From assembly GCF_036227605.1 (NCBI RefSeq), contig NZ_CP109487.1, forward strand, positions 1,488,001-1,552,000: a stretch of DNA of 64,000 nucleotides, in the 5' to 3' direction. This DNA comes from Streptomyces sp. NBC_01439 (GTDB lineage: Bacteria; Actinomycetota; Actinomycetes; Streptomycetales; Streptomycetaceae). Of this stretch, positions 24,417 to 31,908 are shown piece after piece (within the stretch, counting starts at the first letter, position 1; each line of letters begins with the position of its first letter). A program made the translations under genes and the position numbers. The notes under the pieces are model-generated. The model was not told the DNA's origin and did no database searches. It saw only the letters and a program-made list of their open reading frames with translations.

Positions 24417-26216
24417 TTGCCCAACTCCTCCTCGAACTCAGGCAACGACGGCTACGACATAGCATTTAAGGCACTGCTCGGCGCCATGGCCGTCATCATC
24501 CCCGCATCCTCCCTGGCCTGGCTCGGCGGCAACGCCCTCGTCTGGGCCACCGACGTCGGCGACTGGGTGCCTTACCAGCCGGCCGCCGCCCTCCTCCACC
24601 CCGACCAGCTGTGGCCTGCCGCGGATGAGACCGCGCTGCTGATCGCCACCCGCATGCTGCCCGCCATCGTCCTCATCGCGCTCGTCCTGGGCGGGCTCAC
24701 CTGGTGGCGGCGTCGCACCGGCGCCAGCGGCGGGGGCAAGCGGAAACGTATCGCCGGGATGGCCAAGCGGTCCGACATCGAGCCGCTGCTGGCCAAGGCC
24801 ATCACCGCCAAGGCCCGTTCCCTGCGCCCCAGCCTGAAGCACGCCAAGAACATCGACGCCAAGGACACCGGCGTCCTTCTCGGCAACCTCCAGGGCAGCC
24901 GGCACGAGGTCCGGATGGGGTACGAGGACGTGGCCGTCGCCATCATGGCGCCCCGCTCCGGCAAGACGACCTGCCTGGCGATCCCCGCCATCCTGGGTGC
25001 GCCCGGCCCGGTCCTCCTCACCTCGAACAAGGCCGCCGGCGACGCCTACACCGCCACCCTCGACGCCCGCGGCCAGGTCGGCCGGGTGTGGTCGATGGAC
25101 CCGCAGCAGATCGCCCACGCCGAGCGGGCCATGTGGTGGAACCCCCTCGCCGACGCACGCACCCTCGACGGAGCGGGCCGTCTGGCCGGGCACTTCCTCG
25201 CCGCTTCTGTGGATGCCTCGCAGCAGGGGGACTTCTGGTCCAAGGCCGGATCCAACATCCTGTCCCAGCTCTTCCTCGCCGCCGCGCTCGATGAACGGCC
25301 GATCACGGACGTGATGCAGTGGCTGGCGTTCCCCGCGGACCGTACGCCGCTGGACATCCTGCGCGACCACAAGTTTACCGCAGTTGCTTCCCAGTTGAAG
25401 GGCACCGTCGAAGGCCCGCCGGAAACCAGGGACGGTATCTACGAGACCGCCCGCCAGTACGCCGCCGCCCTCCTCAACAGCGAGATCGCCGCCTGGGTCA
25501 CCCCGCAGAAGGGTGTGGCCGAGTTCCGGCCCGTCGAGTTCGTCACCTCCCTCGACACGCTGTTCCTGCTCAGCAAGGACGGCGGTGGCGGCGCCTCAGC
25601 GCTCATCGCGGCGTGCGCGGACTCCGTGATGCGGGCCGCGACCGCCCAGGCCGAACGCGTCGGCGGACGCCTGGACCCGCCGATGCTGGCGATCCTCGAC
25701 GAGGCCGCCAACGTGTGCAAGATCAGCGACCTCCCTGACCTGTACTCCCACCTCGGCTCCCGCGGGATCATCCCGATCACCATCCTGCAGTCCTACCGGC
25801 AGGGCCAGAAAGTGTGGGGCGACGCCGGCATGGACGCCATGTGGTCCGCGTCCACCGTCAAGGTCATCGGCAGCGGCATCGACGACCCCGACTTCGCCGA
25901 CAAGCTCAGCAGGCTCATCGGCGACCACGACGTCGAGACGAAGTCCACCTCCGTCTCCGACTCGGGCAAGTCCACCTCCATCAGCATGCGGCAGGAACGG
26001 ATCCTGCCGGCGGACGCCATCCGCGCGCTGCCGAAGGGCACCGCGCTGTGCTTCGCCACCGGCATGCGAGCCGCCATGCTCGACCTGCGGCCCTGGTACC
26101 TCGAGCCCGGCGCAGCTCAGCTGTCCGCAGCATCCGCCGCCGCATCGAAGGCGATCACCGCCCGCGCCGTCGCCAAGGCCGCACCGCGCCAGTCCGACTT
26201 CGGGACCACCGCGTGA
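24417..26216 (+). CDS. VirD4/TraD-type coupling protein (T4CP)
   Basis: 599 residues, TTG 24417 after GGAACC. Two membrane helices near the N-terminus (about residues 20-42 and 74-93) anchor it. Then come Walker A MAPRSGKTT (about 178), WSMDPQQIAHAERAMWWNPL, DFWSKAGSNILSQLFLAAAL, Walker B PPMLAILDEAANV (about 420) and ITILQSYRQGQKVWG, with DAMWSASTVKVIGSGIDDPD: the TraM-recognition region of TraD/TraG proteins. Such hexameric ATPases bring the relaxase-DNA complex to the secretion channel. Together with VirB4 at 5391 it shows a single-strand, type-IV-like transfer route rather than the FtsK-like TraB route of most Streptomyces plasmids. Confidence 0.93.
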   Translation: MPNSSSNSGNDGYDIAFKALLGAMAVIIPASSLAWLGGNALVWATDVGDWVPYQPAAALLHPDQLWPAADETALLIATRMLPAIVLIALVLGGLTWWRRRTGASGGGKRKRIAGMAKRSDIEPLLAKAITAKARSLRPSLKHAKNIDAKDTGVLLGNLQGSRHEVRMGYEDVAVAIMAPRSGKTTCLAIPAILGAPGPVLLTSNKAAGDAYTATLDARGQVGRVWSMDPQQIAHAERAMWWNPLADARTLDGAGRLAGHFLAASVDASQQGDFWSKAGSNILSQLFLAAALDERPITDVMQWLAFPADRTPLDILRDHKFTAVASQLKGTVEGPPETRDGIYETARQYAAALLNSEIAAWVTPQKGVAEFRPVEFVTSLDTLFLLSKDGGGGASALIAACADSVMRAATAQAERVGGRLDPPMLAILDEAANVCKISDLPDLYSHLGSRGIIPITILQSYRQGQKVWGDAGMDAMWSASTVKVIGSGIDDPDFADKLSRLIGDHDVETKSTSVSDSGKSTSISMRQERILPADAIRALPKGTALCFATGMRAAMLDLRPWYLEPGAAQLSAASAAASKAITARAVAKAAPRQSDFGTTA

Positions 26217-26481
26217 GTGGGCAACCGCTGCACTCGGTTCCATTCCGTTCCCGGTAGGCGAAGGTGTTCGCCACCAGGCCCTGGCCGCCATGCCGAGCTG
26301 GACTCTCAGCGCCTGCCCGCAGCGGCACGTGGCCCCCGGCCCGCTAACGAACGATTGGCGAGTACGGCCTGGCCGGCATCGACCACTGCTGCACCGCGGT
26401 CGGCACCACCCCGGGCGGCAGCACCACACGTACCGCACTGCCCCATCCTCACCAGCCGCCAACCGAAGGACTCAAGCCGCC

Positions 26482-27063
26482 TTGCGGGAAATCAACATCC
26501 CGGTCCACGCCGACCAACTCAAAGCCCTCGCCGACCGCTTCGAGGCCTTCCGTACGGAGCTCGCCTCCACCGCGCCTCTGACCGGGACAGACGGCCTGCG
26601 CCAACTCACCCGACACCTCCGCACCTCCCACGAGCTCACGTTCGAGACGCTGACACAGCTCACCGCACTCGACGGCAGCCAGGCCACGCGGATGAACGGC
26701 GCGCTCGCAGCCCTCGACTGCCTGGCCCAAATCGTCCAGCAAGCCGGTCTGGTCTCCGAGAACCTGACTGCCGCCGTCAGCGCCAACGCCTACGACGGCA
26801 CCTCCTGGAGCCCAGCCCAGGACACCGACGCCATCGGCCGCGGCCTGCGCCACCTCGACGCCCGCAACGCCATCGCCACCCAGCTCGCTGAAACCTCCCC
26901 ACCCCTGCAGATCTGCGCCGAAGGCTGCCGGATCGTCTCCGACCACCTCACCAAGCACTTCCCCCGCCCGGCCCCCAGCCAGACCCGCGCCCACGCAGTA
27001 GGCGCAACAGCACCCCTCCCGGGCGCAGCAGCCCTGCCCAGCGGCCAGCGGGCCGCGCGGTGA
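26482..27063 (+). CDS. Helical family B protein with TTG start
   Basis: 193 residues, TTG 26482 about 12 nt after AAGGA. Helices: ADQLKALADRFEAFRTELAS, GLRQLTRHLRTSHELTFETL, TQLTALDGSQATRMNGALAA, ALDCLAQIVQQAGLVSENLT, then GRGLRHLDARNAIATQLAET. It ends in a Pro/Ala tail. Likely a helical bundle; related to, but longer than, the protein at 11163. It follows the coupling-protein gene, with 265 bases between them in which I see no gene. Function unknown. Confidence 0.68.
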   Translation: MREINIPVHADQLKALADRFEAFRTELASTAPLTGTDGLRQLTRHLRTSHELTFETLTQLTALDGSQATRMNGALAALDCLAQIVQQAGLVSENLTAAVSANAYDGTSWSPAQDTDAIGRGLRHLDARNAIATQLAETSPPLQICAEGCRIVSDHLTKHFPRPAPSQTRAHAVGATAPLPGAAALPSGQRAAR

Positions 27064-27111
27064 CAGCCACATCAGACCCAGCCCCCGCTGACTGACAACA
27101 GGAGGCCCACC

Positions 27112-27159
27112 CTGCCCCTGCCCCTGCCCCTGCCCCTGCCCCTGCCCCTGCCCCTGCCC
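27112..27159 (+). repeat. Eight tandem copies of CTGCCC at a start site
   Basis: A perfect 48-bp hexanucleotide array directly after a Shine-Dalgarno site. Slippage would add or remove Leu-Pro pairs without changing frame. Confidence 0.95.
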
Positions 27160-27951
27160 AACCAACTCGGCCTCGCCGAGGCACTGTTCCCCCTCACCCA
27201 ACGGCTCCTCGCCAACGCGGTCCGGCTCGACCACCTCCGCAAACAGCGCGGCGCCATGCCGGATCTGCGGGAAACGGTCCAGGTTGCAGACGCGCTGCGG
27301 CAGACCTCGCTGGTCACCGGCAAACTGCTCGCCACAGCAGCCCTGAGCGACGCGGCAACCACCCTCGACGGCCGGGAGGCCATCACCCTCCTGCGGCATC
27401 TCACCGAGGCCACCTCCCTGGCCGCGATACGCACGGCGGACACGATCTCCGACCTCGCCCACGGCGACACCGCACCAGCGAGCGCCTCCCTGGACCGCGC
27501 TGCCGCGCACCTCGCCGGTACCCCCACAGCAGTCCACCGCGTCGGCGAAGCACTCCAGCGGCACGAAGGCCACCTCCACGCCCAGGACCACGCTGCCCGG
27601 GAGAACCTCGGCGCAGACGAGCCCACGGCCAAGGTCAGCGAGGCCCAGCGCAGAGCCCTCGCTTCCCTGGCCCGGGGCGACGCCGTCCTTCGTGATGCGT
27701 ACGGCCTCCGAGAGGTGATCGCGCCCCCCGCCTCGTACCTGTCCGTACGGGCCTCCACCATCGACGCCCTCGCCACCAGAGGACTGGTCACCCTCACGGC
27801 GCTTCCCGAGCAGCCGGGTCACCACGCCCTGCACGTCACAAAGGCCGGCCTCCGCGCGCTTCTCGCCGCCGCTTCCGGTCCGCGTCGCCGCCCGCCGCTG
27901 CCCGCCCGCCCGCCGGCACCTGCCGCCCGCGCCGTGGCCCGTGCCCGCTGA
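27112..27951 (+). CDS. Helical protein starting inside a CTGCCC repeat
   Basis: 279 residues if started at CTG 27112, six nt after GGAGG (27101-27105). The first 16 codons are eight CTGCCC units (Leu-Pro repeated), then NQLGLAEALFPLTQRLLANA, VRLDHLRKQRGAMPDLRETV, GKLLATAALSDAATTLDG and further helices. The C-terminal part AYGLREVIAPPASYLSVR, ALATRGLVTLTALPEQPGHH and VTKAGLRALLAAA looks like a winged-helix domain. ATG 27256 is the first ordinary start but would lose helices that fit the protein. A DNA-binding role is possible. Each unit offers a new CTG, so start use may shift. Confidence 0.68.
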   Translation: MPLPLPLPLPLPLPLPNQLGLAEALFPLTQRLLANAVRLDHLRKQRGAMPDLRETVQVADALRQTSLVTGKLLATAALSDAATTLDGREAITLLRHLTEATSLAAIRTADTISDLAHGDTAPASASLDRAAAHLAGTPTAVHRVGEALQRHEGHLHAQDHAARENLGADEPTAKVSEAQRRALASLARGDAVLRDAYGLREVIAPPASYLSVRASTIDALATRGLVTLTALPEQPGHHALHVTKAGLRALLAAASGPRRRPPLPARPPAPAARAVARAR

Positions 27952-27990
27952 CCACCACCCCCACGCCCAGCCCGTCCACGCCCGGAGCCC

Positions 27991-28533
27991 CTCTCGCCCA
28001 GTACCGATCCCAGCCCGCACGACATCGCGCTCGCCCTCGCCGCCCTACTCCACCCCGACGCTGTCCCTCGCGACGTAGTCGTCTCCTTCCGCCCCCGCAA
28101 GGGCGCCGAAGCCCGATACCAGTACCGCGGTTCCGGCGGTCCAGTCCTCGGCTACGCCCAGGCCCTGCACGCCCGCTTGTACGGGCTGCCCGTCGAGCCG
28201 CCCGCCCTGCCGACCGCGCTCGACGAACTCCTCCAGGCCGTCTGCACCGTCGACCGCGACGGGCAGGAAGCCGTCCTCGCCCAGCTCGCCGACCAGCTGC
28301 TCGCAGCCGCCGACATCCTCGAATGGGCCCGCAACCACGCCCACTGGAACCGTCTGCCCACCGAAGTCTGGGAACGACTGCGCGACGCCACCACCGCCGT
28401 CGCCCAGGTCGCGCAGACCGTCGCCGAGGCCGCACCGGCCTTCTCAGTCCGCCAGCCCACCCCGCCCACCACAACGGCGCTCCCCTCCCCGCCGCCCACC
28501 TCCACCACCAGCGCCGCGCCCGCACGCCGCTGA
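27991..28533 (+). CDS. Helical family B protein, start uncertain
   Basis: The frame is open from 27952. GGAG at 27984-27987 is followed in frame only by CTC 27991, so either a rare start or TTG 28177 is used; the coding pattern favours the longer form (180 residues). It has HDIALALAALLHPDAVPRDV, VVSFRPRKGAEARYQYRGSG, then LDELLQAVCTVDRDGQEAVL, AQLADQLLAAADILEWARNH and LPTEVWERLRDATTAVAQVA. The second half is the helical family module, closest to 21183. A Pro/Thr/Ala-rich tail ends it. Function unknown. Confidence 0.6.
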   Translation, partial: LSPSTDPSPHDIALALAALLHPDAVPRDVVVSFRPRKGAEARYQYRGSGGPVLGYAQALHARLYGLPVEPPALPTALDELLQAVCTVDRDGQEAVLAQLADQLLAAADILEWARNHAHWNRLPTEVWERLRDATTAVAQVAQTVAEAAPAFSVRQPTPPTTTALPSPPPTSTTSAAPARR

Positions 28534-28554
28534 CCCCCGCACAAGGACCCTTGC

Positions 28555-29484
28555 ATGCCCGATAGCCCCGCTTTCCAGGCACTTTCCCTAGGCGCCGGAA
28601 TACAGTCCTCAGCCTTGCTCTGCCTTTCCGCTGGAGGCATCCTCCCGAAGGTCGACTACGCGATTTTCGCCGATACCGGCTGGGAACCTAAGGCCGTTTA
28701 CGAACATCTCGGCCGACTGGACAAAGCGATCGCCCGACCGGCCGGAATCCCCATCCTCCGGGTTTCGGCCGGGAACATAAGGAGGGACGCTTTGGACCCG
28801 GATCACAGATTCGCGTCCATGCCCCTCTACATTCTTAACCAGGACGGCCGCCCAGGAATGACCCGGCGCCAATGCACCGGGGAATATAAAATCAAACCGA
28901 TTAAACGACAAATCCGCGAACTCCTTGGTCACCCGTACCCACAGCGCGTTCCGAAGGGCGTGTTCGTGGAGCAGTGGGTCGGTATTTCAACCGACGAGTT
29001 CCACCGCGCGAAGGACTCGGACGTCAAATACATGCACAACCGGCACCCGCTCATCGAAATGGGCTGGTCGCGCGCCGACTGCATCCGCTACCTCACCGGT
29101 CTGGGACTGGCGGATACGCCGAAATCGAGCTGCCTTGGCTGCCCGTATCACGGAAATGCGCAGTGGCGGAGCATCCGCGACCATTCTCCGGAAGAGTGGG
29201 CGGATGTGGTGGAGTTCGACGCGGCGATCCGGGCCGGAAATGCCCGCGCCAACGCTACCGGAAACCGGCTTCTGGGGCAGGCATTCCTGCACCGTTCCCG
29301 CGTTCCTCTCGGTGAAGCACCGATAGACCACGTGACCGCCGCGGAGTGGGCCGCCCTGCAGGCCCAGACCGCCGAAGCGGACCTGGAGGAGCTGGAGCAG
29401 GGTGTCGAGAACGGGTGCTCGCCCTGGGCCTGCCGCGGCTCCGAAGCCGAGCCGGTACAGGACGACTTCGGGCTCGCCTCGTGA
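28555..29484 (+). CDS. PP-loop ATPase, PAPS-reductase-like (phage-type)
   Basis: 309 residues, ATG start. A modified PP-loop SLGAGIQSSALLCLS lies near the N-terminus, then AIFADTGWEPKAVYEHLGRL, RRQCTGEYKIKPIKRQIREL and a CxxC in SSCLGCPYHGNAQWRSI. These are marks of the adenine-nucleotide alpha-hydrolase/PAPS reductase superfamily as carried by phages and plasmids, also related to DndC and to tRNA/DNA base-modifying enzymes. The substrate is unknown. The gene is less GC-rich than its neighbours (runs such as GAATATAAAATCAAACC), a sign of transfer. It overlaps the methyltransferase gene (GTGA), so both probably serve DNA modification. Confidence 0.8.
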   Translation: MPDSPAFQALSLGAGIQSSALLCLSAGGILPKVDYAIFADTGWEPKAVYEHLGRLDKAIARPAGIPILRVSAGNIRRDALDPDHRFASMPLYILNQDGRPGMTRRQCTGEYKIKPIKRQIRELLGHPYPQRVPKGVFVEQWVGISTDEFHRAKDSDVKYMHNRHPLIEMGWSRADCIRYLTGLGLADTPKSSCLGCPYHGNAQWRSIRDHSPEEWADVVEFDAAIRAGNARANATGNRLLGQAFLHRSRVPLGEAPIDHVTAAEWAALQAQTAEADLEELEQGVENGCSPWACRGSEAEPVQDDFGLAS

Positions 29485-30722
29485 CCGCCTCCCCGCCGTC
29501 GGTCCTGGATCTGTTCGCGGGCGCAGGGGGCTGGAGCCACCCCCTGAAGGTGTTCGGCATACGCGAGGTCGGACTCGAGTGGGACGAGTGGGCGTGCCGG
29601 ACGCGGGCCGCTGCCGGGCAGTTGACGATCCGAACCGATGTGGCCCTGTATCCGACCTGGCCGTTGGTGGGCCGGACTTCGGGGTTTCTGGCGTCGCCAC
29701 CTTGTCAGGCTTGGAGCATGGCAGGAAGGCGGCTCGGCCTGGTGGACCAGCCGCTGGTCCACCAGGCCGTCGCCGACCTCGCGGCCGGGCGCGATACCCG
29801 CGCCGGCCTGCTGACCGCCTGCCAGGACGACCGCAGCCTGCTCGCGGCCGAGCCGATGCGCTACCTCCACGCCCTGAACGCGGTGGGGCAGCCGGAGTGG
29901 ATCGCGATGGAGGAAGTCCCCGACGTCCTGCCTCTGTGGCGCCAGTACGCCGCCATCCTCAGGAGCTGGGGGTTCTCGGTGTGGACGGGCATCCTCAACG
30001 CCGCCGACTACGGCGTGCCCCAGACCCGGCGCCGGGCGATCCTGCTCGCCTCCCGCATCCGTACCGCCGAGCCGCCGACGCCCACCCACGCACCGGCCGC
30101 TGAGCCGGAGTCGCTGTTCGGGCCGGGCCGCGAGCGGTGGGTGTCGATGGCCGAGGCCCTCGGCTGGGGCGCCACCGACCGGCCCACCCCGACCGTGTGC
30201 GCCGGCGGAGGCCCGGGCGGCGGCCCTGAACCCTGGCCGTCGGGTGCCCGCAGGACACTCGCCGATGCCCGTGACCGCGGCCGGTGGAGAGACCCCGCGC
30301 CCGGCCGCATCGACGGGCGCACCCGGCCCGGCGGCCCGGCCAGGGAGACCACGGGTGGATCGGGCTGGTCCTGGTCGCTGCGGAGCAACAACCAGGCCAA
30401 CGCAACCGTCCGCACCATTGACGAGCCGGCCGGAACGCTGTTCTTCGGGCACCGCGCCAACGAGTGCGTGTGGGTGGCCGAACCCGCCGCCCCGGAACCG
30501 GGCGTGGACGCCCCTTCGGGTCCGGCGCCGGAAGCGATCCGGATCACCGTCGCCGAGGCCGGCGTGCTGCAGTCCTTCCCCGCCGACTACCCCTGGCAGG
30601 GCAACAAGGGCCAGCAGTTCTCACAGATCGGCAACGCCGTCCCGCCCCGCCTGGCCGCCCATCTCCTCGCCCCGCACGTGGGCGTCACCCTCACCCGCGA
30701 CGACTTCACCCTGGCCGCCTAA
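29481..30722 (+). CDS. DNA (cytosine-5) methyltransferase
   Basis: 413 residues, GTG in a GTGA overlap. Motif I DLFAGAGGWS, motif IV ASPPCQAWSMAG with the catalytic Cys, motif VI MEEVPDVLP, motif VIII PQTRRRAILLAS and motifs IX-X near the end with SQIGNAVPPRLAAHLL give a complete C5 methyltransferase. The target-recognition region between VIII and IX is about 180 residues and Pro/Gly-rich. It methylates cytosine in DNA. No restriction gene adjoins it, so it may be a solitary enzyme protecting the element from host restriction, or work with the PP-loop enzyme upstream. Confidence 0.92.
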   Translation: MTASPPSVLDLFAGAGGWSHPLKVFGIREVGLEWDEWACRTRAAAGQLTIRTDVALYPTWPLVGRTSGFLASPPCQAWSMAGRRLGLVDQPLVHQAVADLAAGRDTRAGLLTACQDDRSLLAAEPMRYLHALNAVGQPEWIAMEEVPDVLPLWRQYAAILRSWGFSVWTGILNAADYGVPQTRRRAILLASRIRTAEPPTPTHAPAAEPESLFGPGRERWVSMAEALGWGATDRPTPTVCAGGGPGGGPEPWPSGARRTLADARDRGRWRDPAPGRIDGRTRPGGPARETTGGSGWSWSLRSNNQANATVRTIDEPAGTLFFGHRANECVWVAEPAAPEPGVDAPSGPAPEAIRITVAEAGVLQSFPADYPWQGNKGQQFSQIGNAVPPRLAAHLLAPHVGVTLTRDDFTLAA

Positions 30723-30723
30723 A

Positions 30724-31845
30724 TTGCCCCAACCCAACGTCCCCGACACCGACTTCGACCTGCTCGACGTACCGCCCGCCCCCGCCGTCCACTACGCCGA
30801 GCAGGCCCTCCTCGGCGCGCTCCTCCTCGAACCCGACCGCATCAAGACCCTCGGCACCCTGCACCCGGCCGACTTCGCCAACGCCGGGCACCTGGCGGTG
30901 TTCCACGCCGTGACCACCCTCACCCCGCCCCCGCCCGACGTCCACGCCAGTAAGCCGGTCTGGCTTACGGCTGTTCTGGAGCACACCCGGCCCGCCGCCC
31001 GCGGACTGACCGCCTCCTACCTCCACCAGCTCGTCAGTACCTGCCCCGACCCCGCCCACGCACCGGCGTACGCGGCGATCGTCCGTGCCGGCCATGCCCG
31101 CCGGACCCTGACCGCCCACGCCGAACAACTCGTCCACACCGCCGGCGACCCCATGCTGGAAGACCAGCCCACCGCTGCGCTCACCGCCGCCGACACACTC
31201 GCAGGCGTACTGGACCACCTCGCCGGCCGGTTCCCCGCCCACTCCAGCCCCCTGCCCCGAACCCCAGCCCCGGCTCACCCCGTCCGCGACCCCGACCACG
31301 AGGACGTCCAGGACGAGCGTCTCCTCCTCGCGGCGCTCTGCGCCCGCCCCCGCCCCACCGAGGCCGCACGCTGGCTCCAGCCCGGCGACTTCCTCGACCC
31401 CCTGCACGGCCGCCTCTTCGGCTGCCTGCTCAACGTCGCCCGGCGCGGCGACCCCATCGACCCGGTCACCGTGCTGTGGGAAGCCCAGCACCAAGGGCTG
31501 ATCACCCCCGCCCTGCCCCCGGCCGAACTCCTCGGCATTCTCACCGACGGCCACGGCGTGGCCGCGGAGCACTGGGCGGAGGTCGTCCTGCGGCGCGCCA
31601 TGCTCGCCCGCGCCCACACCACCGGCCTCACCGTCCTCGCCTACACCCAGGACGACACCAACACCGTCCACCAGCTCCTCGCCGGCACCCGCCGCGCCCT
31701 CGCCGACCTCGCCGCAGTCCGCGCCCGCTGGCACCGCGCCACCGACCCCACCCTGCCCAGGACCACCCAGTCCGCAGGCCCGGCCCCACCCCGGGCCGGA
31801 CCCGTCCCACTCCGTCCTACAGCCACCACGCGGGCCGCCCGCTGA
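30724..31845 (+). CDS. Protein with two DnaB-type N-terminal domains, no helicase domain
   Basis: 373 residues, TTG start one base after the preceding stop. The first domain: VHYAEQALLGALLLEPDRIK, LHPADFANAGHLAVFHAVTT. The second: DERLLLAALCARPRPTEAAR, WLQPGDFLDPLHGRLFGCLL and PVTVLWEAQHQGLI. Both match the helical N-terminal domain of DnaB ('EQ-x-LLG-x-LL', 'F-x-x-H-x-x-x-F'). In DnaB this domain binds primase and builds the ring; the ATPase motor is missing here. So it could interfere with or recruit DnaB or DnaG to the element. The Ala/Pro-rich tail ends near a strong hairpin. Confidence 0.8.
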   Translation: MPQPNVPDTDFDLLDVPPAPAVHYAEQALLGALLLEPDRIKTLGTLHPADFANAGHLAVFHAVTTLTPPPPDVHASKPVWLTAVLEHTRPAARGLTASYLHQLVSTCPDPAHAPAYAAIVRAGHARRTLTAHAEQLVHTAGDPMLEDQPTAALTAADTLAGVLDHLAGRFPAHSSPLPRTPAPAHPVRDPDHEDVQDERLLLAALCARPRPTEAARWLQPGDFLDPLHGRLFGCLLNVARRGDPIDPVTVLWEAQHQGLITPALPPAELLGILTDGHGVAAEHWAEVVLRRAMLARAHTTGLTVLAYTQDDTNTVHQLLAGTRRALADLAAVRARWHRATDPTLPRTTQSAGPAPPRAGPVPLRPTATTRAAR

Positions 31846-31858
31846 CCCATCCGTCCCA

Positions 31859-31889
31859 GGCTCCGGCCGGCACCCCGCCGGCCGGAGCC
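31859..31889 (+). terminator. Strong stem-loop after the DnaB-N gene
   Basis: A perfect 13-bp stem GGCTCCGGCCGGC/GCCGGCCGGAGCC with loop ACCCC. No U-run follows, as is common in streptomycetes. It lies 20 nt before the next start, so it may end the upstream transcript or regulate the DUF317-like gene. Confidence 0.6.
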
Positions 31890-31908
31890 GCAACCCCGAA
31901 GGCGCTCC

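Noticed and set aside
26217..26481. Possible small gene after the coupling protein
   Set aside because: No frame with acceptable start, ribosome-binding site and protein-like composition.
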